A program made the translations under genes and the position numbers. From Bacillota bacterium (GTDB lineage: Bacteria > Bacillota > Clostridia > Christensenellales > CAG-138), in contig JAEYCM010000029.1 in NCBI GenBank assembly GCA_023455425.1, forward strand, positions 1 through 64,000: a DNA stretch of 64,000 bases. Direction: 5' to 3'. Positions 49,587 through 58,727 of the stretch are shown here, one piece after another. Position 1 is the first letter of the stretch, and the number at the start of each line of letters is the position of its first letter. Under the pieces are notes generated by a model. The model was not told the origin of the DNA and searched no databases. It saw only the letters and a program-made list of their open reading frames with translations.

Positions 49587-51098
49587 ATGGAGCTGAAAGC
49601 TGAAATCAGGATTGATACCAGGGATGCCATCTCCGCCATTGACGAGCGGTTGTACGGATCGTTTATTGAACACATGGGGCGAGCCGTCTATACGGGAATC
49701 TATGAGCCGGAGCATCCCGCCGCCAACCAGAACGGCTTTCGGCAGGACGTCGCCGACCTCATCCGTCCGCTGCGTATTCCCGTTGTGCGCTACCCAGGCG
49801 GCAATTTTGTTTCGGGCTATCGCTGGGAGGATGGCGTCGGCCCCAGAGCCGCCCGTCCCGTGCGGCCCGAATTGGCCTGGTTCGCGCTGGAGCCTAACCA
49901 GGTCGGCACCAATGAGTTTATGGATTTTCTTAAGCTGGTAGATGCGCAGCCCATGCTGGCTGTCAACCTGGGTACCCGCGGCGCGCAGGACGCCGCCAAC
50001 CTCTTGGAATACTGCAACTTCCCCGGCGGTACCTATTACAGCAATATGCGCATCTCACACGGGTATCTCTTGCCGCACAATGTAAAATTGTGGTGCCTCG
50101 GCAACGAAATGGACGGCCCCTGGCAGATATGCGCCAAGACAGCCGAAGAATATGGCCGCATCGCCTGCGAAACGGCCAAGATGATGAAGTGGCTCGATCC
50201 GGATATCGAGTTGGTGGTGTGCGGGAGTTCTTTCCGCGAAATGCCCACATTTGGCGACTGGGAACGCACCGTTTTGCGCCATACCTATGAATATGTGGAC
50301 TACCTCTCTTTGCACACGTATTACACGAACATGGAAGGCGACGTCCCCTCGTTTCTGGCGAACAATGTGAAGATGGACGGTTTTATTAAGGAAGTGGCCT
50401 CCATCTGCAGGGAGATCAAAGCGGAAAAAAATATTGATAAAGAGATCAATCTTTCCTTTGACGAATGGAACGTCTGGTACCATTTCAGAAAGGATTGCGA
50501 AGCGCCGCCCAAGTGGATCAACGCACGCCCTATCGAGGAGGAAACCTACGACTTTGCCGACGCGCTCTTAGTGGGCAGCATGCTCACTACGCTGATCAAC
50601 AACGCGGATGTTGTCAAGATTGCGTGTCTGGCCCAGCTTGTTAACACAATTGCTCCCATCATGACGGAACCGGGAGGGCGGGCGTGGGCGCAGACCACCT
50701 ACTACCCGTTTCTGTACACATCAAAGTACGGGCGCGGCACAGCGCTCAAAGTGGATATGGACGCACCTGCTTATGATTGCGCTGCCGGTAAAGGCATTTC
50801 CTATATCGACTGTGCCGCCGTGCTTTCTGCGGATCAGAGCAGCTTGGCGCTGTTTCTTATTAACAAGAACCTCGAACACGACATTACCTGCCAATTCAGT
50901 TTGTCAAATCTGGCTTGCAACGATATTTTAGAGTGGGTTTCCTTAAACGGCTATGCGCCGGATACCGTGAACACCGCGGACAGCAGCCCTGTACAACCGC
51001 ATTATCGGCAAGGCGGCTCTGTTTCGCAGGGCCTCGAGTTGATCTTGCCCAGAGCATCATGGAATATGGTGCGATTACATATAAATAGCAAGTGTTAG
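49587..51098 (+). CDS. GH51 alpha-L-arabinofuranosidase
   Basis: This is 503 residues. ATG 49587 has AAGGAG four bases upstream and lies eleven bases after the lacI stop. The opening is DERLYGSFIEHMGRAVYTGI, typical of AbfA. The acid/base glutamate lies in WCLGNEMDGPWQ and the nucleophile glutamate in LSFDEWNVWYH. Other markers are VRYPGGNFVSGYRWEDGVG and LINNADVVKIACLAQLVN. It has no signal peptide, so it should trim alpha-L-arabinofuranose from imported arabino-oligosaccharides in the cytoplasm, complementing the GH127 beta-specific enzyme. Confidence 0.95.
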   Translation: MELKAEIRIDTRDAISAIDERLYGSFIEHMGRAVYTGIYEPEHPAANQNGFRQDVADLIRPLRIPVVRYPGGNFVSGYRWEDGVGPRAARPVRPELAWFALEPNQVGTNEFMDFLKLVDAQPMLAVNLGTRGAQDAANLLEYCNFPGGTYYSNMRISHGYLLPHNVKLWCLGNEMDGPWQICAKTAEEYGRIACETAKMMKWLDPDIELVVCGSSFREMPTFGDWERTVLRHTYEYVDYLSLHTYYTNMEGDVPSFLANNVKMDGFIKEVASICREIKAEKNIDKEINLSFDEWNVWYHFRKDCEAPPKWINARPIEEETYDFADALLVGSMLTTLINNADVVKIACLAQLVNTIAPIMTEPGGRAWAQTTYYPFLYTSKYGRGTALKVDMDAPAYDCAAGKGISYIDCAAVLSADQSSLALFLINKNLEHDITCQFSLSNLACNDILEWVSLNGYAPDTVNTADSSPVQPHYRQGGSVSQGLELILPRASWNMVRLHINSKC

Positions 51099-51140
51099 AC
51101 CGATATATTTGGCATAATGCCCAAATCACTATAGCCTACT

Positions 51141-51182
51141 GAAAGCGGCTTTTCAGTCCTTGCGGGATGAAAAGCCGCTTTC
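51141..51182 (+). terminator. Intrinsic terminator after GH51
   Basis: A perfect 15-bp stem (GAAAGCGGCTTTTCA with its complement) with a twelve-base loop is followed by TTTTTCTG. Confidence 0.92.
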
Positions 51183-51387
51183 TTTTTCTGCTACAAATCA
51201 CTGCTGCCCGCTGCATGAATTTCCCTCCTTTTGTATATTCATTTTACGCCCGCTTTTTTGCTAAAAAGCCGCTACAAATTCAAAACGGACGCGGGCAAGC
51301 AGGCCTATTCCCGCCGCCATGATTTTCTTCCTCTTTTCTTCGCAGCGCCCTATGCAAAGAGCGCGTGCAGAATACAAAAGTATCCGA

Positions 51388-51416
51388 TTGACAACAATAA
51401 ATCTTCATGATACCAT
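51388..51416 (+). promoter_or_regulatory. Sigma-A promoter of the nucleoside ABC operon
   Basis: TTGACA and TACCAT are separated by 17 bases. The rest of the gap between the terminator at 51182 and this promoter shows no gene. Confidence 0.75.
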
Positions 51417-51441
51417 TTTAATAATTATTCAGGAAACAAGT

Positions 51442-51461
51442 TTAGGTAAATGTTTTCCTAA
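51442..51461. promoter_or_regulatory. Operator palindrome of the nucleoside ABC operon
   Basis: TTAGG-AAA--TTT-CCTAA forms a 20-bp palindrome, broken at two symmetric positions and the centre. It starts about 25 bases after the -10 box. It resembles the LacI sites in the arabinose region (GGTAAA-GTTTT) and is the best candidate site for the LacI-ribokinase fusion at 58717. Confidence 0.65.
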
Positions 51462-51540
51462 CGTCCTTGAGACGGTTCAAACCAAGCCAAGGAGCCATCC
51501 TTGCTTGTTTGAAATACATAAACGATGATGGAGGGGAACT

Positions 51541-52698
51541 ATGAAACGCACATTTTGTATCGTTTTGGCACTGCTGATGCTTCTCGCACTGGCCGGTTGC
51601 TCCCAGCCTGCAGCGCCCAGCCCGAGCGCCGCACCTGCCGAGGTGCCAGGCGCGGAGCAGGAAACGCCCGCGCAGCCGGATGCCGCGAATACCGTGTCTC
51701 CTGCCGATGCGGAAGAGCCCTTGAAGGTTGCGCTGCTTGTGCCCGGCAACCTGGGGGACAAATCCTTCTTCGACATGGCGAATGCGGGCATGACGCTCGT
51801 CAAGGAAACCCTGGGTGCTGAAACAAAAGTCGTTGAGATGGGTACGGACCAGACCAAATGGGAACCCACGCTGCTCGACTTTGCCGAGCAGGATTGGGAT
51901 ATCATCATCACGGGCAATGTGGAGATTTTCGATCTGCTCCAGCAGACAGCTCTCGACCATCCCGAGAAACACTTCATCAACTTCGATACCTCCAAAGAGG
52001 AGGTCACGCCCAATATGTACTCGGCCTTCTATAAAACGAACGAGCTGAGCTACATGGCTGGTGCGCTTGCGGCGCTTAAGGCCAAGGAAGCGGGCGAAGC
52101 TAAGATCGGCTTCATCGGCGGCATGGATATCCCCGGTATCAATGATTTCCTGATCGGCTACATTCAGGGTGCACAATATGTCATGCCGGAAGTGAAGGTC
52201 GCCGTCTCCTATGCGGGCAGCTTCACGGATGCCGCCAAGGGCAAGGAACATGCCATCGCCATGTACAACTCCGGCGTAGGCATCATCTACCAGGCGGCCG
52301 GACAGACGGGCTTGGGCGTCATCGACGCAGCCAAGGAACTCAACAAGCTGGTCATCGGCGTAGATTCCGACCAGGCGGCCGCCTTTATCGACAGCGATCC
52401 CGCCAAGGCGGACTGCATCATTACCTCCGCGGTAAAAAGAATTGACGAGTGCATCCTACGCGCCGTTTCCGAGCACCGTTCGGGCCGGCTCTATGGCCAT
52501 TACGAAGCTCTCGGCGTGAAAGAAAACGGCGTCGGCCTCGCGAAGAACGAAATCTACAAGAAGCTTGTGAGCGCCGACGACCAAGCCAAGATCGACGAAA
52601 TCGAGTCTAAGATCGCGGCTGACGAAATTACAATCGATACCGCGTTCGGTAAAGAGACTTCCGAAATTGAGGCGCTGAGAAATTCGGTCCGTCCATAG
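51541..52698 (+). CDS. BMP-family ABC transporter substrate-binding lipoprotein (nucleoside type)
   Basis: This is a 385-residue lipoprotein starting at ATG 51541 behind GGAGGGG. The signal peptide FCIVLALLMLLALAGC ends at a lipobox cysteine and is followed by a Pro/Ala linker. The PnrA/BmpA fold shows VALLVPGNLGDKSFFDMANA, INFDTSKEEVTPNMYSAFYK, AKIGFIGGMDIPGINDFLIG and VGIIYQAAGQTGLGVIDAAK. PnrA relatives bind purine or pyrimidine nucleosides. The downstream nucleoside hydrolase supports a nucleoside ligand. Confidence 0.93.
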   Translation: MKRTFCIVLALLMLLALAGCSQPAAPSPSAAPAEVPGAEQETPAQPDAANTVSPADAEEPLKVALLVPGNLGDKSFFDMANAGMTLVKETLGAETKVVEMGTDQTKWEPTLLDFAEQDWDIIITGNVEIFDLLQQTALDHPEKHFINFDTSKEEVTPNMYSAFYKTNELSYMAGALAALKAKEAGEAKIGFIGGMDIPGINDFLIGYIQGAQYVMPEVKVAVSYAGSFTDAAKGKEHAIAMYNSGVGIIYQAAGQTGLGVIDAAKELNKLVIGVDSDQAAAFIDSDPAKADCIITSAVKRIDECILRAVSEHRSGRLYGHYEALGVKENGVGLAKNEIYKKLVSADDQAKIDEIESKIAADEITIDTAFGKETSEIEALRNSVRP

Positions 52699-52799
52699 AA
52701 GCAACCGGGCCGGAACAGGGGAACACCCCTGCTCGTTTATGGGCATCTCTTAAAACTCGTTTGAGCGCAATCTTAGGCTGAAAGGCCGGGATGCTAAAA

Positions 52800-52844
52800 G
52801 AGCGGAAACGTGCGTGCCGGCTAAGGATATGCACGTTTCCGCTC
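52800..52844 (+). other. Strong hairpin downstream of the BMP gene
   Basis: A perfect 14-bp stem (GAGCGGAAACGTGC with its complement) encloses a 17-base loop in the 203-base gap before the ATPase gene. A smaller stem CAGGGG-AACA-CCCCTG (52716-52731) lies just after the stop. No clear U-tract follows either, so the operon should continue at reduced level. Confidence 0.65.
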
Positions 52845-52901
52845 CAAAAGCAGGGCGGGACGAATGGAGTTTTTTGAGATGCTCTTTGATAGGAGGCAAG
52901 C

Positions 52902-54455
52902 ATGTCACAACTTTTGCTTTCGATGGAGAACATATCCAAGATTTACGACAACGGCATTGTGGCCAACGACGGCGTCAGTTTCAACCTCAAGGCTGGCGAG
53001 ATCCATGCGTTGGTGGGCGAAAACGGCGCCGGGAAATCTACGCTCATGAAGATCCTGTTCGGCATGGAAAAGCCAACGAGCGGCAGGATTGTTCTTGATG
53101 GCAAGCCGTGTTCTTTCTCGTCCTCCAAGGACGCGATCAGCAGCGGCATCGGCATGGTGCACCAGCATTTTATGCTTGTGGATTCTTTTACCGTTGCCCA
53201 AAACATCCTTTTGGACATGGAGCCCCGAAAGGGCCTTTTTGTGGATCAGCAGCGATGCATCGAGATCACCAACGAACTCAGCCAGAAATACAATCTCTCC
53301 GTAGATGCGCGCGCGCGGGTTTCGGAAATCTCGGTCGGCATGAAGCAGAAGATCGAGATTCTCAAAACGCTTATACGCGGCGCAAAGATCATTATACTCG
53401 ATGAGCCCACCGCCGTGCTGACGCCGCAGGAGACGGAGCAGCTCTTCGAGGAACTCAAAAGCCTGAAAAAGCATGGGCATACCATCATTTTCATCTCCCA
53501 TAAAATCCGCGAGGTAAAGGCCATATCCGACAGCATTACGATCATGCGGCAAGGCAAGCGCGTGGGCGAATATAGAACGGCCGACCTATCCGAGCAGCAG
53601 ATATCCAATTTCATCGTGGGCAGAGATATCGTAACGAATTTTGAAAAACCCGCCGTTTCTCCCGGCAAGCCGCTGCTCGAGGTAAAAGGGCTTACCTATT
53701 ATGGAGAAAGCGGCGTGCCGTTTGTAAAGAACGTGAGCTTCGGCGTCCTGGGCGGACGCATTGTGGGCATCGCGGGCGTTGAGGGAAACGGGCAGGCACA
53801 GCTTGCAAAGCTCCTCTCGCGCGGGCTCAGCCCGCATGCGGGCTCCATACGTATGGAGGGCAAGGACATCTGCGCGCTAAGCGGCGCGCAACTGCGCCGC
53901 CGGAGCTTTGGATACATCCCGGAAGACCGTATCGAGGTGGGTTCGGCCAAAGAGGGCAGCATCCTCGAAAATCTCATTTCCAACAAGTACGCAAAAGAGC
54001 CGTTTTGCAAATACGGGCTGCTGCGGCAGCGCGCACTCGAAAGTGTCTCCAAGCAAGCCGTGGAGGAATACGGCATCAAATGCTTTTCCCCTTCACAAAA
54101 GCTGTCCATGCTTTCGGGCGGCAATATGCAAAAAGTTGTCGTCGCAAGAGAATGCTTTGGCGGCCCACACGTGCTCATTGCAGAGCAGCCGACCCGCGGG
54201 GTGGATGTCGGCGCGGCCCAGATCATCCACCAAAAGCTGCTGCAAATGCGCATGGACGGCTGCGCAATCCTGCTGATTTCCGCGGATCTCAACGAGGTCA
54301 TGGAGCTTTCGGACAGCCTGCTCGTCATGTATGGCGGCGAGATTGTAGCCTATTTTGAGGACGCTTCAAACGTGAAGGAACACGAGCTCGGACTTTACAT
54401 GCTTGGAGTAGAGCGGCATGATGAAAAACGGATCAAGGAGGCGCTTTATGAATAG
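52902..54455 (+). CDS. Nucleoside-type ABC transporter ATPase (two-domain, NupO/YufO-like)
   Basis: This 517-residue protein starts at ATG 52902 with AGGAGG upstream. The first domain has GENGAGKSTLMKILFG, GMVHQHFMLVDSFTVAQNIL (a mark of this subfamily), ISVGMKQKIEILKTLI and ILDEPTAVLTPQE. The second has GVEGNGQAQLAKLL, IPEDRIEVGSA, LSGGNMQKVVVAREC and EQPTRGVDVGAA. The HQHFMLV motif and BMP partner separate it from the ribose-type ATPase at 17229. The permease gene starts inside its last codons. Confidence 0.94.
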   Translation: MSQLLLSMENISKIYDNGIVANDGVSFNLKAGEIHALVGENGAGKSTLMKILFGMEKPTSGRIVLDGKPCSFSSSKDAISSGIGMVHQHFMLVDSFTVAQNILLDMEPRKGLFVDQQRCIEITNELSQKYNLSVDARARVSEISVGMKQKIEILKTLIRGAKIIILDEPTAVLTPQETEQLFEELKSLKKHGHTIIFISHKIREVKAISDSITIMRQGKRVGEYRTADLSEQQISNFIVGRDIVTNFEKPAVSPGKPLLEVKGLTYYGESGVPFVKNVSFGVLGGRIVGIAGVEGNGQAQLAKLLSRGLSPHAGSIRMEGKDICALSGAQLRRRSFGYIPEDRIEVGSAKEGSILENLISNKYAKEPFCKYGLLRQRALESVSKQAVEEYGIKCFSPSQKLSMLSGGNMQKVVVARECFGGPHVLIAEQPTRGVDVGAAQIIHQKLLQMRMDGCAILLISADLNEVMELSDSLLVMYGGEIVAYFEDASNVKEHELGLYMLGVERHDEKRIKEALYE

Positions 54456-55497
54456 GGAAACCCGGTTTGAAGCGCTCCGCACCCTGGTTGCGATTTTCAC
54501 CGCGGTGCTGATTGGCTTTGGGATCATTCTTTTGATCAGCGAGCAGCCTTTGGAGGCCATTTCTACTTTTCTTCTTGGACCAATCCGGTCGCTGCGCTAT
54601 ATCGGCAACGTGGTGGAGCTCGCCATCCCGCTGATGTTCGCGGGGCTTGCTATGGCGGTGGTGTTCCAGGCCTCGCTGTTTAACCTGGGCGGGGAGGGCG
54701 TGTTCTTCATGAGCGCAACGGTGGCCTCCGCGATTGCAATATTTTTAAAACTGCCCGCGTTTATTCATCAGCCGTTGGCGATCTTTGCAGGCGGCGTCGT
54801 AGGCATGCTGATTATGGCGATTCCTGGCTTTTTTAAGGCAAAGTGGAACGCCAGCGAGCTTGTAACGTCGCTGATGCTCAACAGCATTCTCCTTGGAATC
54901 GGGCAATATATCATGAACTATCACCTGCGCGATGTCACCGCGACGGCAGTCATCTCGGTAAAGTACGAGACAACGGCAGTGCTTTCCCGCATACTGCCCG
55001 GTACGAGGCTGCATTCGGGGCTCATCATCGTGCTGCTTATGGTTTTACTTACCTATATCTTCATGTACCGTACAAAGTGGGGCTATGAAATCCGCATAAC
55101 GGGCATGAACAAGCGGTTTGCAGATTATTCAGGAATCAATACCTTCAAGGTCATTATCCTGGCGCACCTGCTTGCAGGGCTGATCGCTGGCATGGGCGGT
55201 GCGATCGAAACGCTGGGGATGCACCAGAAGTTTGAGTGGACGGGCCTCCCCGGTTATGGGTTTGACGGCGCGCTCGTCGCCATGCTTGCGCGCAACAAAC
55301 CGGGCGGCGTTGTCGCTTCGGCACTGTTTCTGGCGTATATCCGCGTGGGGGCGGATATGGTTGCGCGGCTTTCGGACGTACCCAGCGAAATGGTGTTTAT
55401 TTTGCAGGGGATTATCATCCTGCTTATCAGCGCGGAGCGGTTTTTGCACAGCTACAAGCAGCGCCTGGTGCTCAAGGAGGTAACGAAGCATGCCTGA
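54448..55497 (+). CDS. Nucleoside-type ABC transporter permease (NupP/YufP-like)
   Basis: This is a 349-residue permease. ATG 54448 has AAGGAGG six bases upstream and overlaps the ATPase gene by eight bases. Family motifs are IPLMFAGLAMAVVFQASLFN, LGGEGVFFMSATVASAI, KWNASELVTSLMLNSI and GLIAGMGGAIETLGMHQKF. About ten membrane segments are present. It pairs with the next gene product to form the channel. Confidence 0.93.
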   Translation: MNRETRFEALRTLVAIFTAVLIGFGIILLISEQPLEAISTFLLGPIRSLRYIGNVVELAIPLMFAGLAMAVVFQASLFNLGGEGVFFMSATVASAIAIFLKLPAFIHQPLAIFAGGVVGMLIMAIPGFFKAKWNASELVTSLMLNSILLGIGQYIMNYHLRDVTATAVISVKYETTAVLSRILPGTRLHSGLIIVLLMVLLTYIFMYRTKWGYEIRITGMNKRFADYSGINTFKVIILAHLLAGLIAGMGGAIETLGMHQKFEWTGLPGYGFDGALVAMLARNKPGGVVASALFLAYIRVGADMVARLSDVPSEMVFILQGIIILLISAERFLHSYKQRLVLKEVTKHA

Positions 55498-56425
55498 CTT
55501 ATTAGGGATTATCTTCTCTACCGACTTTGCCTATTCGGTGCTGCGCGTTACAACGCCCATCCTCTTTGCGGCGATGGCCGCCGTTGTTGCCAACACCGCC
55601 GGTACGCCCAACATCGCGCTCGAAGGCATCATGCTCTTTAGCGCGTTTGTAGGCGTCGTAGTCAGCGCGTTTACGGCAAGCGCGTGGGCTGGGCTATTAG
55701 GTGCCGTTGCGTTTGGGATATTGCTCGCAGCAGTGCTCGCGTTCTTTACGCTCTATTATAAGACCAACGTCATCCTGGGCGGCATCGCCCTGAACCTTTT
55801 TTCGAGCGGAGGAACGATCTTTTTCCTGTATCTGTTCACGCATGATAAAGGCACGAGCGCCAGTCTTCCCAGCAAGGTTCTCCCGCAGGTGGACATTCCC
55901 CTCATCAAGGATATCCCCATCCTGGGGGGTATTTTCTCCGGGCACAACGTGCTCACCTATTGCGCGATTCTCTCCATAATTGTCGTCGCGCTGATGATGC
56001 GCAGAACGCCCTTCGGGTTCAAGCTGCGCGCGGTGGGGGAAAATCCGCAGGCGGCAACCTCGGTCGGTATCCACGTAAACCGCACGCGGGTGATCGCGCT
56101 GTTGATCAGCGGCCTGCTTGCGGGCATGGGCGGCGCGTTCATGTCCATGGGGTACGTTTCCTGGTTCTCGCGCGATATGATTGCCGGGCGCGGCTGGACG
56201 GCGATCGCGGCCGAGGCGATGGGCAGAAGCTCGCCCATCGGTACAGCCGCTACATCGTTCCTGTTCGGCTTCGCGGACGCGCTTTCGAACGCACTGGGCA
56301 TCTACAGCGTTCCGTCGGAGTTTATCCGCATCATCCCCTACACGGCGACGCTGATCGGCCTAGTGGCGTACTCCATTTCAGTCTCACGCAAGAAAAATCC
56401 GTTGCGGAAAATGAAGAAGGCATAA
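55490..56425 (+). CDS. Nucleoside-type ABC transporter permease (NupQ/YufQ-like)
   Basis: This 311-residue permease overlaps the previous gene by eight bases and has AAGGAGG upstream. Motifs are TPILFAAMAAVVANTAGTPN, IALEGIMLFSAFVGVVVSA, NVILGGIALNLFSSGGTIF and GRGWTAIAAEAMGRSSPIGT, all typical of the second BMP-system permease. Confidence 0.93.
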   Translation: MPDLLGIIFSTDFAYSVLRVTTPILFAAMAAVVANTAGTPNIALEGIMLFSAFVGVVVSAFTASAWAGLLGAVAFGILLAAVLAFFTLYYKTNVILGGIALNLFSSGGTIFFLYLFTHDKGTSASLPSKVLPQVDIPLIKDIPILGGIFSGHNVLTYCAILSIIVVALMMRRTPFGFKLRAVGENPQAATSVGIHVNRTRVIALLISGLLAGMGGAFMSMGYVSWFSRDMIAGRGWTAIAAEAMGRSSPIGTAATSFLFGFADALSNALGIYSVPSEFIRIIPYTATLIGLVAYSISVSRKKNPLRKMKKA

Positions 56426-56442
56426 AAGAAAGGTAATGTTAC

Positions 56443-57354
56443 ATGAGGATCATCATCGACTGTGACCCCGGACATGATGATGCCGTCGCTATTTTGATGG
56501 CGTTTGCACATGATCTGGACATACGGGCGATCACTACGGTTTGCGGCAACAATACGCTTGATAACATGGTACGAAACGCGCATATCGTCGCCGCTGTTGC
56601 AAAAAGAGACGTAACGATTGCGGCAGGCGCGGAAGCCCCGCTGATCAATGCGCCGTATATTTCCTCCGAGTTCCACGGCGAATCGGGTATGGATGGCCCT
56701 GCCGCTCTGCCCGGCATCACGCCTGCGCCGGATCTTCGCTGCGCGGTGGAGGTTCTCAAGGAGGAAATCGAGCGCGACGGCGAAAAGCTCACGATCGTTG
56801 CCATCGGCCCGCTGACAAACATCGCGCTGCTGTTAAAGACCTACCCGCAGCTAAAGTGTGGCATAGAACGCATCGTTCTCATGGGCGGCGGCCTGCAGCA
56901 CGGCAATATCACCGAATACGCGGAATTCAACATATTTGTCGACCCCGAGGCGGCTCATATTGTGTTTGCTTCCGGGCTGCCCATCGTGATGTGCGGGCTG
57001 GACGTGACAGAAAAAGCAATCATCCATGCCGATGAGTTCGAATATTTACGCAGCCGCGGCGCGGTAGGCCGTTTTTTTTGCGAATTGATGGATTTTTACG
57101 GGAGCAAAAGCATACTTTTTGGCGCGACCGGCTGCATGCTGCATGACCCGTGTGCTGTGGCTTATCTAATCCATCCCGAGCTTTTCAGCGGCACACGGAT
57201 GGGCATCGAAGTGGCGCTTGCCGGCGAAGAACGCGGAAGAACAAAACGCACGCAGGCGCGGGACAATGTGCTCTGCCTCAACACCGTCCATCGTGAGGCG
57301 TTCAGTAAGCTGGTTTGCAGCAGCATTGAGAAGCTGGCGGAGACCGTCGTATGA
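56443..57354 (+). CDS. Inosine-uridine-type nucleoside hydrolase
   Basis: This is a 303-residue IunH-family enzyme (PF01156). IIIDCDPGHDDAVAILMAF provides the calcium-binding aspartates. Other signatures are ITTVCGNNTLDNMVRNA, IVLMGGGLQHGNITEYAEFN and GLDVTEKAII, with the C-terminal aspartate in LHDPCAVAYLI. It splits nucleosides into ribose and free base in the cytoplasm. It lies 17 bases after the permease gene, so uptake and cleavage of nucleosides are encoded together. Confidence 0.94.
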   Translation: MRIIIDCDPGHDDAVAILMAFAHDLDIRAITTVCGNNTLDNMVRNAHIVAAVAKRDVTIAAGAEAPLINAPYISSEFHGESGMDGPAALPGITPAPDLRCAVEVLKEEIERDGEKLTIVAIGPLTNIALLLKTYPQLKCGIERIVLMGGGLQHGNITEYAEFNIFVDPEAAHIVFASGLPIVMCGLDVTEKAIIHADEFEYLRSRGAVGRFFCELMDFYGSKSILFGATGCMLHDPCAVAYLIHPELFSGTRMGIEVALAGEERGRTKRTQARDNVLCLNTVHREAFSKLVCSSIEKLAETVV

Positions 57355-58727
57355 AGGCCTGGGAAATTGCAAAGAAGATTGTGGATGACGCGCCTGTGGT
57401 GATCCGGCAAGAGACGGCGGAGGATTGGGAGATGAACGACAGCCAGCGCGTTGCGGACGGTACGCTGCGCGCGCTCTGGCTAAGCTTTGCGCCTGGGTCG
57501 GGCGCTCCCTCGTCGCTCATGGCGGGAGCGGTGCAGTCCATGGAAAACATGGGGCATGACGTATCTAAGGCGGAAGCGCTGCTGCACGCCGGGCTCAAGG
57601 CCCGCGAGGCCGATGATCTTGTGCTGCTCCACCGCATTACGGCGCAGCTCGCCGGAGCACTTGCAACGGCGCCTAAACTCCCGGAGCACCCGTATTGGAA
57701 TTACCGGATATACGAAACGTTTGATGAGATGGCGAAAGATTCCCAGTACCCCCCAATAACGCCTGTAAACTTGGACTCCGACGCGTTTCGCGCGCAGCTC
57801 AGGCTTAGCTGGCTGGGCCAAATTGCGGGCGGCGCTTTCGGCACGGCGATTGAAGGATACTCCGGCCACCAGATTCGCGCAGCGCTTGACGGGATAGACG
57901 GTTATCTGAAACCCATCAGCCTGTACAATGACGATATTACGTACGAGCTCGCCTTCCTGAAGGCGTTAAACGGCGATACTCCCTTTTCCTCCGGGAGCAT
58001 CGCGGAGGAATGGGCCGCACGGATCCCGTACGGCTGGTCGGCGGAGGATATCGCGCTCAAAAACATTGCGCTGGGCATCCTGCCGCCGCTTTCGGGCAAG
58101 TTAAACAATCCTTACAGGGAGTGGATCGGCGCGCAGATGCGCGGCGCCGTGTGCGGGTACGTTGCGCCGGGCAATGCGCGGCGCGCCGGGCAGCTTGCGT
58201 TTCTGGACGGTTGCGTATCGCACCACAACAACGGCATCATCGGCGAGATTTTCAACGCTGTGCTTACCTCGCTCGCGTTCGTTGAAAACGACGTAAGGGC
58301 GCTGCTCGCGGCAGCCGCCCGGTCAGTGCCGGATAAGAGCGAATTTAAGGCCGTTGTTTCCTTCACAATGGAATGCTGCGAACACATGGACGCAGAGAGT
58401 GCGCTCCAAGCGTGCGCCAAGCGGTTTGAACAATACAACCTGACGCATGCCTATCCAAATGCTGCAATTGAGATCGTGGCGCTATGGTTCGGTCAAAGCG
58501 ATTTTGACGAGACGATGCGCATTGCCGCGTACGCGGGGCAGGATGTAGATTGCAACACCGCCATGCTCGGCGCGGTGCTTGGCGCAATGAAGGGCGCGCG
58601 CATTCCCCCCAAATGGCTCACGCCAATCGGAGACACGCTGATTACCTATGTGCGCGGGATGCGCGAAGTCAAACTAGATACGCTTGTGGAACTCTGTATA
58701 GAAGGGTCGAAGAAACTTACCCTTTGA
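57351..58727 (+). CDS. ADP-ribosylglycohydrolase-fold protein
   Basis: This 458-residue protein begins within the nucleoside hydrolase stop (ATGA overlap). Residues 1-130 form an extra N-terminal helical part. From about 140 the all-helical ARH/DraG fold (PF03747) is seen: RLSWLGQIAGGAFGTAIEGYSG, then YNDDITYELAFLKAL in place of the usual TDDT metal motif, and GQDVDCNTAMLGAVLGAMKG as the second metal site (usual GGDTD). Family members release ADP-ribose from proteins, or hydrolyse related ribosyl bonds. Because it is cotranscribed with nucleoside uptake and hydrolysis, it may cleave an imported ribosyl compound rather than modified protein. It converges with the LacI-type gene, overlapping it by eleven bases. 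Confidence 0.85.
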   Translation: MKAWEIAKKIVDDAPVVIRQETAEDWEMNDSQRVADGTLRALWLSFAPGSGAPSSLMAGAVQSMENMGHDVSKAEALLHAGLKAREADDLVLLHRITAQLAGALATAPKLPEHPYWNYRIYETFDEMAKDSQYPPITPVNLDSDAFRAQLRLSWLGQIAGGAFGTAIEGYSGHQIRAALDGIDGYLKPISLYNDDITYELAFLKALNGDTPFSSGSIAEEWAARIPYGWSAEDIALKNIALGILPPLSGKLNNPYREWIGAQMRGAVCGYVAPGNARRAGQLAFLDGCVSHHNNGIIGEIFNAVLTSLAFVENDVRALLAAAARSVPDKSEFKAVVSFTMECCEHMDAESALQACAKRFEQYNLTHAYPNAAIEIVALWFGQSDFDETMRIAAYAGQDVDCNTAMLGAVLGAMKGARIPPKWLTPIGDTLITYVRGMREVKLDTLVELCIEGSKKLTL

